This document shows, one piece after another, positions 1 through 8,990 of a stretch of DNA of 64,000 nucleotides. The translations under genes were made by a program, and so were the position numbers. Under the pieces are notes generated by a model. It had not been told where the DNA came from, made no database searches, and was given only the letters and a program-made list of their open reading frames with translations. The stretch's first letter is position 1; each line of letters begins with the position of its first letter. Source of the DNA: Prochlorococcus sp. AG-402-G06 (lineage in GTDB: Bacteria; Cyanobacteriota; Cyanobacteriia; PCC-6307; Cyanobiaceae); contig QCHR01000002.1 of NCBI GenBank assembly GCA_003277985.1, positions 79,636 through 143,635 of the forward strand, given 5' to 3'.

Positions 1-773
1 GCGTTTCCTGTTAAGTATCCAATCCTCCAACCAGTCATTGCCCACGCCTTGGCAAAACCATTGACGGTGAAAATTCTATTTTTTAAGTCTGGTGAGATTT
101 TCGCGAAACTGTGATGAACTTGATTTGGAGAAATGAGAAATTCATAAATTTCATCACTCATTAATAAAATTCTTGGATGCCTTCTTAAAAAATCGGAAAT
201 AGTTTTCATCTCTTGCTCAGTTAAAACGCAGCCAGTTGGATTACTTGGAGAGTTAATAATTAATAACCTTGTTTTTTCAGTTACGTTTTCTTCTAGAGAA
301 TTGATATCAATTTTAAAATTATCTTTAGTAGAAGATTTAATTTTAATTGGCTTTGCACCAGCTAAAAGAGTTATCTCTGGATAACTAAGCCAATAAGGTG
401 AAGGGATTAGGACTTCATCTCCGGGGTTCAAAACTACTTGAAATAAATTGAATATTGCTTGTTTCCCTCCATTAGTTACTAAAACATTGTCTATTTTTGT
501 TGGAACTTTATTTATATATGATTGTTTTTGCGCAATGGCTTCTCTTAATTCAGGATCTCCAGCTGCAGGGCCGTAACGAGTTTTCCCATCTTTTAATGCT
601 TTTAAAGTTGCATCGATAATAAATTCAGGGGTATCGAAATCAGGTTCCCCTGCGCTTAAACTACAAATATTTTTACCTTCAGCTTTTAAAGCTTTAGCTT
701 TTGCGCTGATCTCAAGAGTTAGAGAGGGTTTTATGGAGAGAGCTCTTATAGATATCTGTGATTTGTCAGTCAT
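1..773 (-). CDS. aspC: Aspartate aminotransferase (class I PLP), 3' end outside window
   Basis: A class I/II pyridoxal-phosphate aminotransferase that would move the amino group of aspartate to 2-oxoglutarate in the cytoplasm. Read from the complement, translation starts at an ATG at 771-773 (MTDKSQISIRAL) and stays open for 257 codons to the window edge. Visible landmarks are the early SAGEPDFDTP stretch, TRYGPAAGDPELREAI, NPGDEVLIPSPYW, INSPSNPTG (substrate-carboxylate loop) and, near the edge, FAKAWAMTGWRIGY, whose lysine should carry PLP. About a third of a normal protein of about 390 residues is missing only because the window ends. The product class is firm; the exact substrate is inferred. 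Confidence 0.9.
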   Translation of the reverse strand, partial: MTDKSQISIRALSIKPSLTLEISAKAKALKAEGKNICSLSAGEPDFDTPEFIIDATLKALKDGKTRYGPAAGDPELREAIAQKQSYINKVPTKIDNVLVTNGGKQAIFNLFQVVLNPGDEVLIPSPYWLSYPEITLLAGAKPIKIKSSTKDNFKIDINSLEENVTEKTRLLIINSPSNPTGCVLTEQEMKTISDFLRRHPRILLMSDEIYEFLISPNQVHHSFAKISPDLKNRIFTVNGFAKAWAMTGWRIGYLTGN

Positions 774-864
774 CTTCGAAGCATAACTTCAAAATGTATT
801 TCTTAGATTCACTTTTAAAGTGAATTGATGTAATTACAAATTTACTACTTAATCAGATACCTGC

Positions 865-1278
865 ATGCCTTTGATGAACATAAATTTTGTAATTGCTTCT
901 AAAAACCCTAAAGAATTGTCTGGATTTTATGCCAAGATCAACTCTGGCAAGGCAAGCAAAGGTTTTAATTCAACTCATTATTTTATTTCGTTAAGTAATC
1001 GATCCAAAATACATTTTTTTAAGCCTAATGAAAATCACGAATGGAAAAGGAAAGGAAACTCAACCTCATTGTGTTTTCAACGTGAACCTTGTATAGAACC
1101 ATCAATAATCATCAAAAGCTGGACATCTGAGATAACGAAATTTGGTGGAAGTGCTATCGGGATTCCAAAAGTGGAAAATTTTGGATCTGAGCAATGGATG
1201 CTTGATCCAGAGGGCAATCAATTCTTAATTTTGGTACCTTATCTTTCCAACGCGTCTTCTATGGAATCTTTGAAGTGA
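865..1278 (+). CDS. VOC/glyoxalase-superfamily protein
   Basis: A 137-residue protein with a single vicinal-oxygen-chelate fold. The N-terminus (INFVIASKNPKELSGFYAKI) and the C-terminal WMLDPEGNQFLIL pattern are typical of glyoxalase/bleomycin-resistance-like proteins. The His/Glu metal ligands are not clearly preserved, so enzymatic function cannot be assigned. The second ATG, three codons in at 874, is an equally possible start. Its stop overlaps the GTG start of the downstream uracil-DNA glycosylase, so the two genes are probably cotranscribed. Confidence 0.7.
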   Translation: MPLMNINFVIASKNPKELSGFYAKINSGKASKGFNSTHYFISLSNRSKIHFFKPNENHEWKRKGNSTSLCFQREPCIEPSIIIKSWTSEITKFGGSAIGIPKVENFGSEQWMLDPEGNQFLILVPYLSNASSMESLK

Positions 1279-1841
1279 TAGAAGAAATTAGATCTGAAAA
1301 AGAATTTGGAGAAGTTTCTAATTCAATCAACTCTGTTAAAAAAATTGTTGTTAGTAGGGGAAATCCTGAAGCCCAAATAGTGATTGTTGGAGAAGCTCCA
1401 GGAGCAAAGGAAGAGGAGTTAGGAGAGCCATTTGTGGGAAGATCTGGAAAATTACTTGATCAATTTCTTGAAAATGCGGGTATTGACATCAACCAAGATG
1501 TTTACTTTTGCAACGTGGTCAAATGTAGACCTCCCAAAAATAGACGCCCAACAAAGACTGAAATTCAAGAAAATCTTCCTTGGTTGTATCAACAAATCAA
1601 ACTTGTAAATCCAGAAATCATAGTTCTTGTTGGTGCTACAGCATTAGAAGCAGTTTTAAAAAATAAGTCCCCAATAAGCATTCTCAGGGGTAAATGGATT
1701 GATTGGAATGGAAGACTTGTTATGCCTATTTTTCATCCAGCTTATTTACTTAGAAATCAATCAAAAGCAGAAGGAACTCCAATGACTTTAACCAAATTAG
1801 ATTTTTTAAAAATCAAAGAAAAAATTGATACTTTAAAATAG
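1275..1841 (+). CDS. Uracil-DNA glycosylase, family 4-like, Fe-S cysteines mostly missing
   Basis: A 188-residue base-excision repair glycosylase expected to remove uracil from DNA. Family 4 motifs are clear: GEAPGAKEEE (residues 40-49), EPFVGRSG (51-58), NVVKCRPPKNRRPT (80-93) and the HPAYLLRN catalytic loop (154-161). Family 4 enzymes usually bind a 4Fe-4S cluster through four cysteines: an N-terminal CxxC, one in VVKCRPP and one in the following EIxxC motif. Here only C84 remains. The N-terminal pair appears as serines (S17, S20) and the last position reads EIQEN. It starts with GTG overlapping the upstream stop (GTGA), which points to translational coupling. Confidence 0.85.
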   Translation: MIEEIRSEKEFGEVSNSINSVKKIVVSRGNPEAQIVIVGEAPGAKEEELGEPFVGRSGKLLDQFLENAGIDINQDVYFCNVVKCRPPKNRRPTKTEIQENLPWLYQQIKLVNPEIIVLVGATALEAVLKNKSPISILRGKWIDWNGRLVMPIFHPAYLLRNQSKAEGTPMTLTKLDFLKIKEKIDTLK

Positions 1842-1890
1842 CCCTCGAATATGTCATTCTTGTTTATTAAAGAGGCTCAATTGTTAACTC

Positions 1891-3114
1891 ATGATTGCGA
1901 CCCTGGAAAAAGATAAGAAAGAAAATAATGTTTCACAGCGTTATAGCACCAGAATTATTCGCAGAGATACTAGACCAGTAATGGTTGGAGATATTGGTAT
2001 TGGAGGGGATAATCCAGTTCGTGTTCAGTCAATGATTAATGAAGATACGATGGATATTGAGGGCTCTACAGCAGCGATAAGAAGATTGCATGAAATAGGA
2101 TGTGAGATTGTTAGATTAACGGTTCCCACTCTTGCAAGTGCAAAAGCTGTTGGTGAAATAAAGAAACTTCTAGCTAGTACCTATCAACCAGTTCCATTAG
2201 TAGCGGATGTTCATCACAATGGAATGAAAATAGCTTTAGAGGTTGCAAAGCATGTAGATAAAGTTCGTATAAACCCTGGATTATTTGTTTTTGAAAGACC
2301 TGATCCTAATAGAACTGAATTTACTGACGAAGAAATAAAAGCAATTAAAGATAAGATTATTCAAAAATTTGAACCAATTGTTAACACTTTAAAAGAGCAA
2401 AATAAGGCACTTAGAATAGGAGTTAATCATGGATCATTAGCAGAGAGAATGTTATTTGCATATGGAGATACACCTTTTGGGATGGTTGAATCGGCTATGG
2501 AATTTATTCGAATTTGTGATTCATTAGACTTTCACAATATTGTAGTTTCAATGAAGGCTTCTCGACCTCCTGTGATGCTAGCGGCTTATAGAATGATGGC
2601 CGATACTATGGATAAAGAGGGATTTAATTATCCTTTGCATTTGGGTGTAACTGAAGCTGGTGACGGAGATTATGGAAGAATAAAAAGTACTGCTGGAATT
2701 GGAACATTATTATCAGAGGGAATAGGAGACACAATAAGAGTTTCCCTTACTGAGGCACCTGAGAAGGAAATACCGGTTGCTTATTCAATTTTGCAAGCAG
2801 TTGGATTGAGAAAAACTATGGTTGAATATATTAGTTGTCCTAGCTGCGGTAGAACATTATTTAATTTAGAGGAAGTTGTGGCAAAAGTTAGAGCAGCTAC
2901 CGTTCATTTGACAGGGCTAGATATAGCAGTTATGGGTTGTATTGTTAATGGACCTGGAGAGATGGCAGATGCTGACTATGGTTATGTTGGTAAAGGCGTA
3001 GGAACCATTGCTCTCTATAGAAATAGAGATGAAATCAAGAGGGTGCCGGAGGATGAAGGTGTTCAGGCTTTAGTTGATTTAATTAAAGAAGATGGTAAGT
3101 GGGTAGACCCTTAA
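1891..3114 (+). CDS. ispG: 4-hydroxy-3-methylbut-2-en-1-yl diphosphate synthase (IspG/GcpE)
   Basis: Catalyses the penultimate step of the MEP isoprenoid pathway, reducing MEcPP to HMBPP. It supplies carotenoids, phytol and quinones and in cyanobacteria is normally ferredoxin-dependent. The 407-residue length fits the bacterial two-domain form. A TIM barrel occupies roughly residues 22-290 ([17 protein letters not shown] near 32-48). The C-terminal 4Fe-4S domain has the expected cysteines C316 and C319 (CPSCGRT) and C350 (GCIVNGPGE). ATG start. It stands 49 bp downstream of the glycosylase gene and is followed by the CtpA-type protease in the same direction. Confidence 0.97.
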   Translation: MIATLEKDKKENNVSQRYSTRIIRRDTRPVMVGDIGIGGDNPVRVQSMINEDTMDIEGSTAAIRRLHEIGCEIVRLTVPTLASAKAVGEIKKLLASTYQPVPLVADVHHNGMKIALEVAKHVDKVRINPGLFVFERPDPNRTEFTDEEIKAIKDKIIQKFEPIVNTLKEQNKALRIGVNHGSLAERMLFAYGDTPFGMVESAMEFIRICDSLDFHNIVVSMKASRPPVMLAAYRMMADTMDKEGFNYPLHLGVTEAGDGDYGRIKSTAGIGTLLSEGIGDTIRVSLTEAPEKEIPVAYSILQAVGLRKTMVEYISCPSCGRTLFNLEEVVAKVRAATVHLTGLDIAVMGCIVNGPGEMADADYGYVGKGVGTIALYRNRDEIKRVPEDEGVQALVDLIKEDGKWVDP

Positions 3115-3166
3115 AAAAAGAATATCCATTTTTATTGTTTTATAATTAGAAAAAAATTTGATAATT

Positions 3167-4471
3167 ATGTTGAAGAGATTTTTAAAAATATGTTTATTAA
3201 TAGCTGTTTTTCCTTCGCCATCTTTCACCTTCCAGGCTAATTCTTCAACTTTGATTACTAATAATCCAAAGGAGATAATTGATCAGGCATGGCAAATTAT
3301 ATATCGTGACTTTTTGGACTATTCAGGGAGTTATAAGGCTGAGGATTGGATTCAATTGAGAAAGGAAATACTGTCAACTAAGTATTTTGATAATGATGAT
3401 GCATACGTTGCTATAAAAGATATGTTGTCAGAATTAAATGATCCTTATACAAGATTTTTAGATCCTAAAGAATTCAATGAAATGAAAATAGATACAACGG
3501 GTGAATTGATGGGAGTAGGTATTCAAATCTCACTAGATGAAGCTTCTAAGCAAATTGTTGTTGTGTCACCAATAGAAGGGACTCCAGCCTTCCTCGCAGG
3601 AATTAAACCTAAGGATATAATTGTATCCATAGATGGTAAGCCTATAGAGGGTCTTAGTATAGATAGTACCGTTAAACTTATTCGAGGTAAAAAAGGAACA
3701 AAGGTTAAACTTGGTATAATTAGAAAAGATAAGTTATTAAATATCTCATTAATACGAGATAGAATTGAAATTAATGTAGTTGATAGTCGAATAAATAATA
3801 CAGTTTTAGGTGCGAAAATTGGTTATCTAAGGTTAAAACAATTCAATGCAAAATCTCCAAAAGAGATGAGTTTATCGATCAATAAATTAGAAAAACAACA
3901 ACCTTTTGGTTATATATTAGATCTTAGAGGTAATCCTGGTGGTTTGCTTGAGGCAAGCATTGAAATAGCTAGGCAATGGATAAATACAGGAATTATCGTT
4001 AGTACTAAAACAAAAGACGGTATTACTGATATTAGGAAAGCAAAAAGTAGAGCTTTAACTAACAGACCAGTTGTAGTTTTAATCGATGAAGGATCTGCGA
4101 GTGCTAGTGAGATTCTCTCTGGAGCAATTAAAGATAATAAAAGAGGGGTTTTGGTTGGTAAAAAGACTTTTGGTAAAGGACTAGTTCAGTCCGTCAGGTC
4201 ACTTTCTGATGGCTCAGGTCTAACAGTTACTGTCGCTAAATATTTAACACCAAGTGGTAAAGATATTAACAAAAATGGAATAGAACCCGACATTAGAGCA
4301 GATCTTTTGTTGGATGATAAAAATAAATTAACAAGTTTAGATCTAGGGACTTTTAAAGATAGTCAATATGTAGCTGCTGAAAATATATTACTGAAAAAGT
4401 ATAGAGTTGAAAGTAATAATAATTCTTATGATCCCTTAAAATCTAATTTGGGCTTCGCCCTAAAAAAATAG
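3167..4471 (+). CDS. ctpA: Carboxyl-terminal processing protease, S41 family (CtpA type)
   Basis: A periplasmic or lumenal serine protease of the tail-specific/CtpA family; in cyanobacteria a paralogue trims the C-terminus of photosystem II D1. An N-terminal signal segment (LKICLLIAVFPSPSFTFQA) precedes a helical region, a PDZ domain (about residues 110-200, with GVGIQISL and LAGIKPKDIIVSIDG) and the S41 core. The catalytic serine lies in DEGSASASEI and the lysine in TFGKGLVQ, about 25 residues later. I chose ATG 3167 over an in-frame TTG nine bases upstream. The stop abuts the end of the convergent DUF1543 gene. Which Ctp paralogue it represents (A, B or C) cannot be settled here. Confidence 0.9.
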   Translation: MLKRFLKICLLIAVFPSPSFTFQANSSTLITNNPKEIIDQAWQIIYRDFLDYSGSYKAEDWIQLRKEILSTKYFDNDDAYVAIKDMLSELNDPYTRFLDPKEFNEMKIDTTGELMGVGIQISLDEASKQIVVVSPIEGTPAFLAGIKPKDIIVSIDGKPIEGLSIDSTVKLIRGKKGTKVKLGIIRKDKLLNISLIRDRIEINVVDSRINNTVLGAKIGYLRLKQFNAKSPKEMSLSINKLEKQQPFGYILDLRGNPGGLLEASIEIARQWINTGIIVSTKTKDGITDIRKAKSRALTNRPVVVLIDEGSASASEILSGAIKDNKRGVLVGKKTFGKGLVQSVRSLSDGSGLTVTVAKYLTPSGKDINKNGIEPDIRADLLLDDKNKLTSLDLGTFKDSQYVAAENILLKKYRVESNNNSYDPLKSNLGFALKK

Positions 4472-5026
4472 TTAAGACTTATCAATTCTCATATATCCAA
4501 ACCAGTCAGGAAAAAGTTTTTCACTCCTTTCTTCAGGATCAGGTATTAGATTTATTTCCCAATTATTTATTCTAATTGGATGCATATCCTCAACTTGCTC
4601 GAAATAATAAATACCTGAGCAGTCATCATTATGTTTATTTTTTAAATTTGTTTCCCAATTTCTTTTTGCTTTTTTCTTTGCCTCAATAGCTTTTTTTGCG
4701 ACAATAAGATTGAATTCGTGTTCTTCATACATCTTCCTTGGATTGTAGGCGCCTAAATTAACAAACCAAAGTTTTAAATCTTCTTTTTTTGGACTAATTA
4801 AACTACCTTTATCGGATTTAGATAGGACTATTTCATATCCATCAACATACTTAATACACTTATAACTATCAATATGAAGTCCGCTTATCTTTCCTAACCA
4901 TTGCTTTCTAAGCTCAGGAAATGTATCCTCTATTGATTCGCCTAAAACCCATCTTACATCGTGTATTTCTATATTACTTTTTAAACTTCTTCCCCCTAGT
5001 ACAACAATAAAAAGGGATAAATCCAT
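4472..5026 (-). CDS. DUF1543-type hypothetical protein
   Basis: A 184-residue soluble protein resembling DUF1543, a family of unknown function. The opening (LFIVVLGGRSLKSNIEIHD, then VRWVLGESIEDTFPELRKQW) matches that family's characteristic beta-strand plus GGR and EDT motifs. The second half (LWFVNLGAYNPRKMYEEHE) repeats the same strand-loop pattern, so it is probably two copies of one fold in tandem. It ends one base from the protease stop (convergent) and its start is 37 bases beyond the stop of the same-strand nadA frame's lower end. No catalytic motif is recognisable. Confidence 0.75.
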   Translation of the reverse strand: MDLSLFIVVLGGRSLKSNIEIHDVRWVLGESIEDTFPELRKQWLGKISGLHIDSYKCIKYVDGYEIVLSKSDKGSLISPKKEDLKLWFVNLGAYNPRKMYEEHEFNLIVAKKAIEAKKKAKRNWETNLKNKHNDDCSGIYYFEQVEDMHPIRINNWEINLIPDPEERSEKLFPDWFGYMRIDKS

Positions 5027-5035
5027 AAGGTTGAT

Positions 5036-5929
5036 TTAGTTACTCATATCCAACATCTTTTTCATTGGTTTATAGGCCATGGCTCTAATATGTTCGTCCA
5101 TTTTTAATTCTGGGGTCATTTCTTTTAAACAATTATATACTTTTTCTAAGGTATTCATTCTCATATATGGACATTCATTGCAACTACATCCATCCAATCC
5201 AGGGACTTCAATATATGTCTTAAGGGGGTCTTTTAATCTCATTTGGTGAATTATTCCTGGTTCAGTAAGTACTATGAATGTGTCTTTTTTACTTTCTTGA
5301 GAGTAATTCAGCAATTTGCTTGTTGAGCCAATGAAATCTGCCAAATCTAATAGATTTTGTTGACACTCTGGGTGGGCAAGTACTTCGGCTGTTGGGTTCT
5401 TGATTTTTAACTTTAATAGAGATTCTTCGTTAAAAGTCTCATGTACGAGACATCTCCCAGGCCACAAAGTTAATTTTCGACCGCTCTGACGTTCAACCCA
5501 TCTACCAAGATTCCTGTCAGGAGAAAATAAAATTGGCAAATCCTTGGGTAATTTCTTTACAAGCTCAACCGCGTTACTACTTGTGCAAATCAGGTCACTT
5601 TTTGCCTTTACGGCGGCGCTGCAATTTATGTAACTGATAGCAAAATGATCTGGATGTTTATCTAAGAATCTTTGGAAGTCATCGGGTTGGCAGTCATCTG
5701 CGAGTGTGCACCCGGCATCAAAATCAGGAAGAAGAACAGTTTTATCTGGACATAGGATCTTTGCTGTCTCAGCCATGAAATGAACGCCACAAAAAACAAT
5801 CACGTCAGCATTTGTCTCAGAGGCTTTTCTTGATAACTCAAGTGAGTCTCCAATAAAATCGGCAATATCTTGTATTGCAGGCTCTTGATAGTAGTGAGCA
5901 AGAATTATTGCATTTCTTTTTTCACGCAA
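5036..5929 (-). CDS. nadA: Quinolinate synthase A
   Basis: Condenses iminoaspartate and dihydroxyacetone phosphate to quinolinate in de novo NAD synthesis, using a 4Fe-4S cluster. The family hallmarks are present: AIILAHYYQEP at the N-terminus, IGDSLELS, the conserved Cys regions FCGVHFMAET and GCTLADDCQ, HPECQ, and the C-terminal CSCNECPYM. The TTG start gives 297 residues. Family-like sequence (LTDEINF) continues in frame upstream of this TTG, but no ATG, GTG or TTG exists there before a stop, so either a short N-terminus or a rare start codon is used. It is divergent from the metallophosphoesterase gene, which has the same kind of start problem. Confidence 0.95.
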   Translation of the reverse strand: MREKRNAIILAHYYQEPAIQDIADFIGDSLELSRKASETNADVIVFCGVHFMAETAKILCPDKTVLLPDFDAGCTLADDCQPDDFQRFLDKHPDHFAISYINCSAAVKAKSDLICTSSNAVELVKKLPKDLPILFSPDRNLGRWVERQSGRKLTLWPGRCLVHETFNEESLLKLKIKNPTAEVLAHPECQQNLLDLADFIGSTSKLLNYSQESKKDTFIVLTEPGIIHQMRLKDPLKTYIEVPGLDGCSCNECPYMRMNTLEKVYNCLKEMTPELKMDEHIRAMAYKPMKKMLDMSN

Positions 5930-6060
5930 AAAATTTATCTCATCAGTGAGATTTTTGCTTTTATTTGAGACTGATGTATCAGTCTTGTAATAGGAAACAG
6001 TGGTAATTAGTTTCCAAATGAACGTGTTGGGGCAGTATAGAGGTTAATTTCCTAAATAAT

Positions 6061-6912
6061 CTGTCAGATATCCGAATTGCTATTGCTGGGGATTTGCATG
6101 GGTCCTGGAGTCAGGATGATTTGGATTTGCTTTTGGAACTAAATCCAGATGGGGTTTTATTTGTTGGTGACTTATCAGACGGTGATTTAAGAATTGTTCG
6201 GGCAATCAGTAAAATCTCGATTCCCACATCAGTAATACTTGGAAATCACGATAGAGGCAAAGACGGGTCAGGAGATATTTTAAAAGCCCAATTGGATTTG
6301 TTAGGCGAAAAGAATTGTTCTTGGGGTTTATCAAAATGGACTCTTAAAGAGCTTTCTGTTGTTGGAGCTAGACCTTGCAGTGGTGGGGGAGGATTTTTCT
6401 TGACACAAGAGGTTAAGTCGGTATTTGGGGAGGTAAGCCTTGATGAGTCTGTCCTTAGAATTGTCTCTGCGGCTAAATCAGCGCCCATAGATTTTCCTTT
6501 ATTATTACTTGCTCATTCAGGCCCAGTTGGTCTTGGCTCAGAGTCCTCAAGTTTGTGCGGTAGAGATTGGAAATTGCCCTCTATGGATTGGGGAGATAAA
6601 GATCTTGGTATCGCAATTGATCAAATTCGTAAATTTAGGATTCCTGAATTAGTTGTTTTTGGTCACACTCATCATCAATTAAGAATTGGGGGAAATAGAA
6701 CTAGAAAAACTTTTGCTCAAGATCTGTGGGGTACCTCTTATTTAAATGCAGCTTGCGTTCCTAGAAGAGGTGTTGATTCTGAAGGTGAGAATTTGTGTCA
6801 TTTCTCTTGGGTTGAATTTTCGAAAGGCAAGTTGATCCATGCATCCCACAGATGGTTTAGGAATGATGCGTCAATAGCTTATAAAGAGATATTATTAAAC
6901 AAAGAAAATTAG
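6061..6912 (+). CDS. Metallophosphoesterase (calcineurin-like), non-standard start
   Basis: A cytoplasmic calcineurin-like phosphoesterase of a cyanobacterial/plant type. Motifs in order: GDLHG (binuclear-metal Asp and His), LFVGDLSDGD, LGNHD, LLLAHSGP and the late GHTHHQL. The first ordinary start codon, TTG at 6094, falls inside the GDLHG motif and would delete the first metal ligand. The frame is open back to 6022 with family-like sequence (LSDIRIAIAG), but codons 6022-6093 include no ATG, GTG or TTG. I therefore place the start provisionally at CTG 6061, 14 bases after a purine-rich AGAGG stretch. Substrate unknown. Confidence 0.8.
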   Translation: MSDIRIAIAGDLHGSWSQDDLDLLLELNPDGVLFVGDLSDGDLRIVRAISKISIPTSVILGNHDRGKDGSGDILKAQLDLLGEKNCSWGLSKWTLKELSVVGARPCSGGGGFFLTQEVKSVFGEVSLDESVLRIVSAAKSAPIDFPLLLLAHSGPVGLGSESSSLCGRDWKLPSMDWGDKDLGIAIDQIRKFRIPELVVFGHTHHQLRIGGNRTRKTFAQDLWGTSYLNAACVPRRGVDSEGENLCHFSWVEFSKGKLIHASHRWFRNDASIAYKEILLNKEN

Positions 6913-6951
6913 TTTTAAAGAAATTTTTATTGTCTTCAAAATCATATGCTC

Positions 6952-7755
6952 TTAATTTTGCTTATTTAAATCAGGGTCCTTGAATTTTCTTTCTGCAATC
7001 AAATATGCCCCAATTGCAGAACCTATAAATCCCAAAATATTTCTCATTAAAGGTAAAATATCATTAGTTCTTGTTACCACAGGAGCAATGCCAAAAATTC
7101 CAAATAGCATTATCCAAAGAGGGGAGAGTAGCAAAACCCATCCGATTGAGAATGATTCATTCCCTTTCCTTGGGGAGGCTGCAAAACCTGCAATAATTCC
7201 TCCTAACAAAGAAGTTAATAATGTCCATTGCCATTGTTCCTGAGGCAATCCAGGTACTACTTCGCAGCCTCCGCGGTCTAAACAAGTTTCTACTGCTTTA
7301 ATTGAAGCTAAAATCGCACCATCTTCTCCGTTATCCCTTACATAAAATTGGTTCCCAAATCTTGTTTGTAATTCCACCCAAAAGATTCTTGGCATGAGGG
7401 CAAAATAAGCATCTCCAACATTAAAACTAAGTAAATTCCCTCCTCTGGGGTCAGCAATTATGAGTAAACTTGTCTCATCAAGATCCCAATAGTCTTTGAC
7501 AGCTAAGCCAGGGGTTTTCTCGTATTGTGACAATACCCTTATTTTCCATCCAGTTTCTTGTTCATAAGAATTAAGTGAGGTTTCTAAATCTAATCTTTGT
7601 TTCTCACTTAAAGCTTTTGCAAGATCGATTATTGGTGTTTGTTCTTTTGGCAACAGATCAGGATTATCGTAAGCAAATGTGCGCACTCCCATCGATAACA
7701 TTATCACTAGTCCCAGGCAGAGAATTATGACGTTCTTAAATGATTTTTTCAGCAT
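6952..7755 (-). CDS. TPM-domain protein, TLP18.3/Psb32-like
   Basis: A 267-residue membrane-anchored protein of the type linked to photosystem II repair in plants (TLP18.3) and cyanobacteria (Psb32). An N-terminal signal or anchor (VIILCLGLVIMLSMGV) is followed by a TPM domain of about 130 residues: PIIDLAKALSEKQRLDLE, GWKIRVLSQYEKTPG, SLLIIADPRGGNLLSFNVG. The C-terminal third has hydrophobic helices (LLTSLLGGIIAGFAA; WVLLLSPLWIMLFGIFGI; ILGFIGSAIGAYLIA). The PSII role is by homology only. It is transcribed away from the divergent MidA-like methyltransferase 32 bases upstream. Confidence 0.85.
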   Translation of the reverse strand: MLKKSFKNVIILCLGLVIMLSMGVRTFAYDNPDLLPKEQTPIIDLAKALSEKQRLDLETSLNSYEQETGWKIRVLSQYEKTPGLAVKDYWDLDETSLLIIADPRGGNLLSFNVGDAYFALMPRIFWVELQTRFGNQFYVRDNGEDGAILASIKAVETCLDRGGCEVVPGLPQEQWQWTLLTSLLGGIIAGFAASPRKGNESFSIGWVLLLSPLWIMLFGIFGIAPVVTRTNDILPLMRNILGFIGSAIGAYLIAERKFKDPDLNKQN

Positions 7756-7787
7756 TTGCTTGATTTCCTTTAAACGTATTCTCCATC

Positions 7788-8990
7788 ATGATTGACCCGA
7801 CTGCGAGATGTCCAAAATGGTTGATCGACCGCATGATTGGTTGTGGCGGCACAATAAGCTTCTACAAATATATGGATTTAGTATTAAATGACCCTGAAAA
7901 TGGTTTTTACTCTACTGGAAGACTAAAAATTGGGAAGGATGGAGATTTTTGCACCTCACCATCTTTGGGTAGTGATTTTGCACGTTTATTAGCTGTTCAA
8001 GTTGTTGATTGGCTTCAAGATCTAGAAAAGGCAGGAATTGAATCCGAATTGTTTTCTCTTGTTGAGATTGGGCCAGGAGAAGGCACTTTATCAAGAGATT
8101 TGATAGTGGCTATTACTGAAATTTCACCTGAAATAATCAGTAAAATTGAGCTTATTTTAGTCGAATTAAATGTAGGGATGAGAGAACGACAAGAAAATGT
8201 AGTTAATAACTTAGAGGGTGTTAATTATCGTTGGAGTAATATCGAAGATCTTATTTCAAGCCCAGTAACTGGTGTAGTTATTGCTAACGAGGTTTTAGAT
8301 GCTTTTCCAGTAGAGAGGTTGGTTTTTAATGAAAATAAGGTTTTTAGACAAGGAGTTTCCTTGAGAATAATAAATGATGAAAATTTTTTGGAGTTTGTTG
8401 ATCTCAGGCCTACTTCAGCGATTATCAAATTTTTGCAAGATTCGAAAAGTCTTTTAAATATTGAGTTACCTCCAAAGGATATTAGTCATAGATGGGTCAC
8501 CGAATGGCATTGTGATGTGCCGGCTTGGTTTGGGAAATTGTCTAAGGTTTTGATCAATGGCTCATTATTAGTTGTCGACTATGCGATGGAATCGAAGCGT
8601 TACTACAACGCAATGAGAAAAGACGGAACTCTTATTTCTTATAGAAATCAAGAGGCAAATTCTAATGTTTTACAAGATGCTGGTTTGTGCGATTTGACAG
8701 CACATATATGCATCGAATCAACAATTAATTATGCCCTTTCTAATGGATGGAAGTTTATGGGTGAAACTAGGCAGGGACAAGCTCTCTTGGCGTTAGGACT
8801 TTCAAATTTTCTTTATTCTCTTCAAAATACATGTAGTAATGATCTATCGGCTGCGTTAAATCGAAGAGAGTCATTATTGAGACTAGTTGACCCAATGGGA
8901 CTAGGGGACTTTAGGTGGTTGGCTTTTCAGAAGGACAATAGTAGTGATCTGATTTTAGGAAAACGTTTTCTTGATGAGCCAATTAGCTAA
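7788..8990 (+). CDS. SAM-dependent methyltransferase, MidA/NDUFAF7 (DUF185) family
   Basis: A 400-residue class I methyltransferase of the family whose mitochondrial member NDUFAF7 methylates an arginine of a complex I subunit; in cyanobacteria an NDH-1 related target is conceivable but unproven. Family marks: [20 protein letters not shown], the SAM loop [36 protein letters not shown] and [10 protein letters not shown]. It starts at ATG 7788, divergent from the TPM gene, and overlaps the 3' end of convergent aroB by 8 bases. Confidence 0.9.
   Translation: MIDPTARCPKWLIDRMIGCGGTISFYKYMDLVLNDPENGFYSTGRLKIGKDGDFCTSPSLGSDFARLLAVQVVDWLQDLEKAGIESELFSLVEIGPGEGTLSRDLIVAITEISPEIISKIELILVELNVGMRERQENVVNNLEGVNYRWSNIEDLISSPVTGVVIANEVLDAFPVERLVFNENKVFRQGVSLRIINDENFLEFVDLRPTSAIIKFLQDSKSLLNIELPPKDISHRWVTEWHCDVPAWFGKLSKVLINGSLLVVDYAMESKRYYNAMRKDGTLISYRNQEANSNVLQDAGLCDLTAHICIESTINYALSNGWKFMGETRQGQALLALGLSNFLYSLQNTCSNDLSAALNRRESLLRLVDPMGLGDFRWLAFQKDNSSDLILGKRFLDEPIS

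Noticed and set aside
4455..4471. GGGCTTCGCCC hairpin at the end of ctpA as a terminator
   Set aside because: The stem is only four pairs and is followed by A, not U, on the plus strand; for the minus strand the U-run precedes the stem.
6246..6488. Minus-strand frame inside the metallophosphoesterase
   Set aside because: It runs antisense to conserved metal-binding coding sequence, and its amino-acid content is low-complexity.
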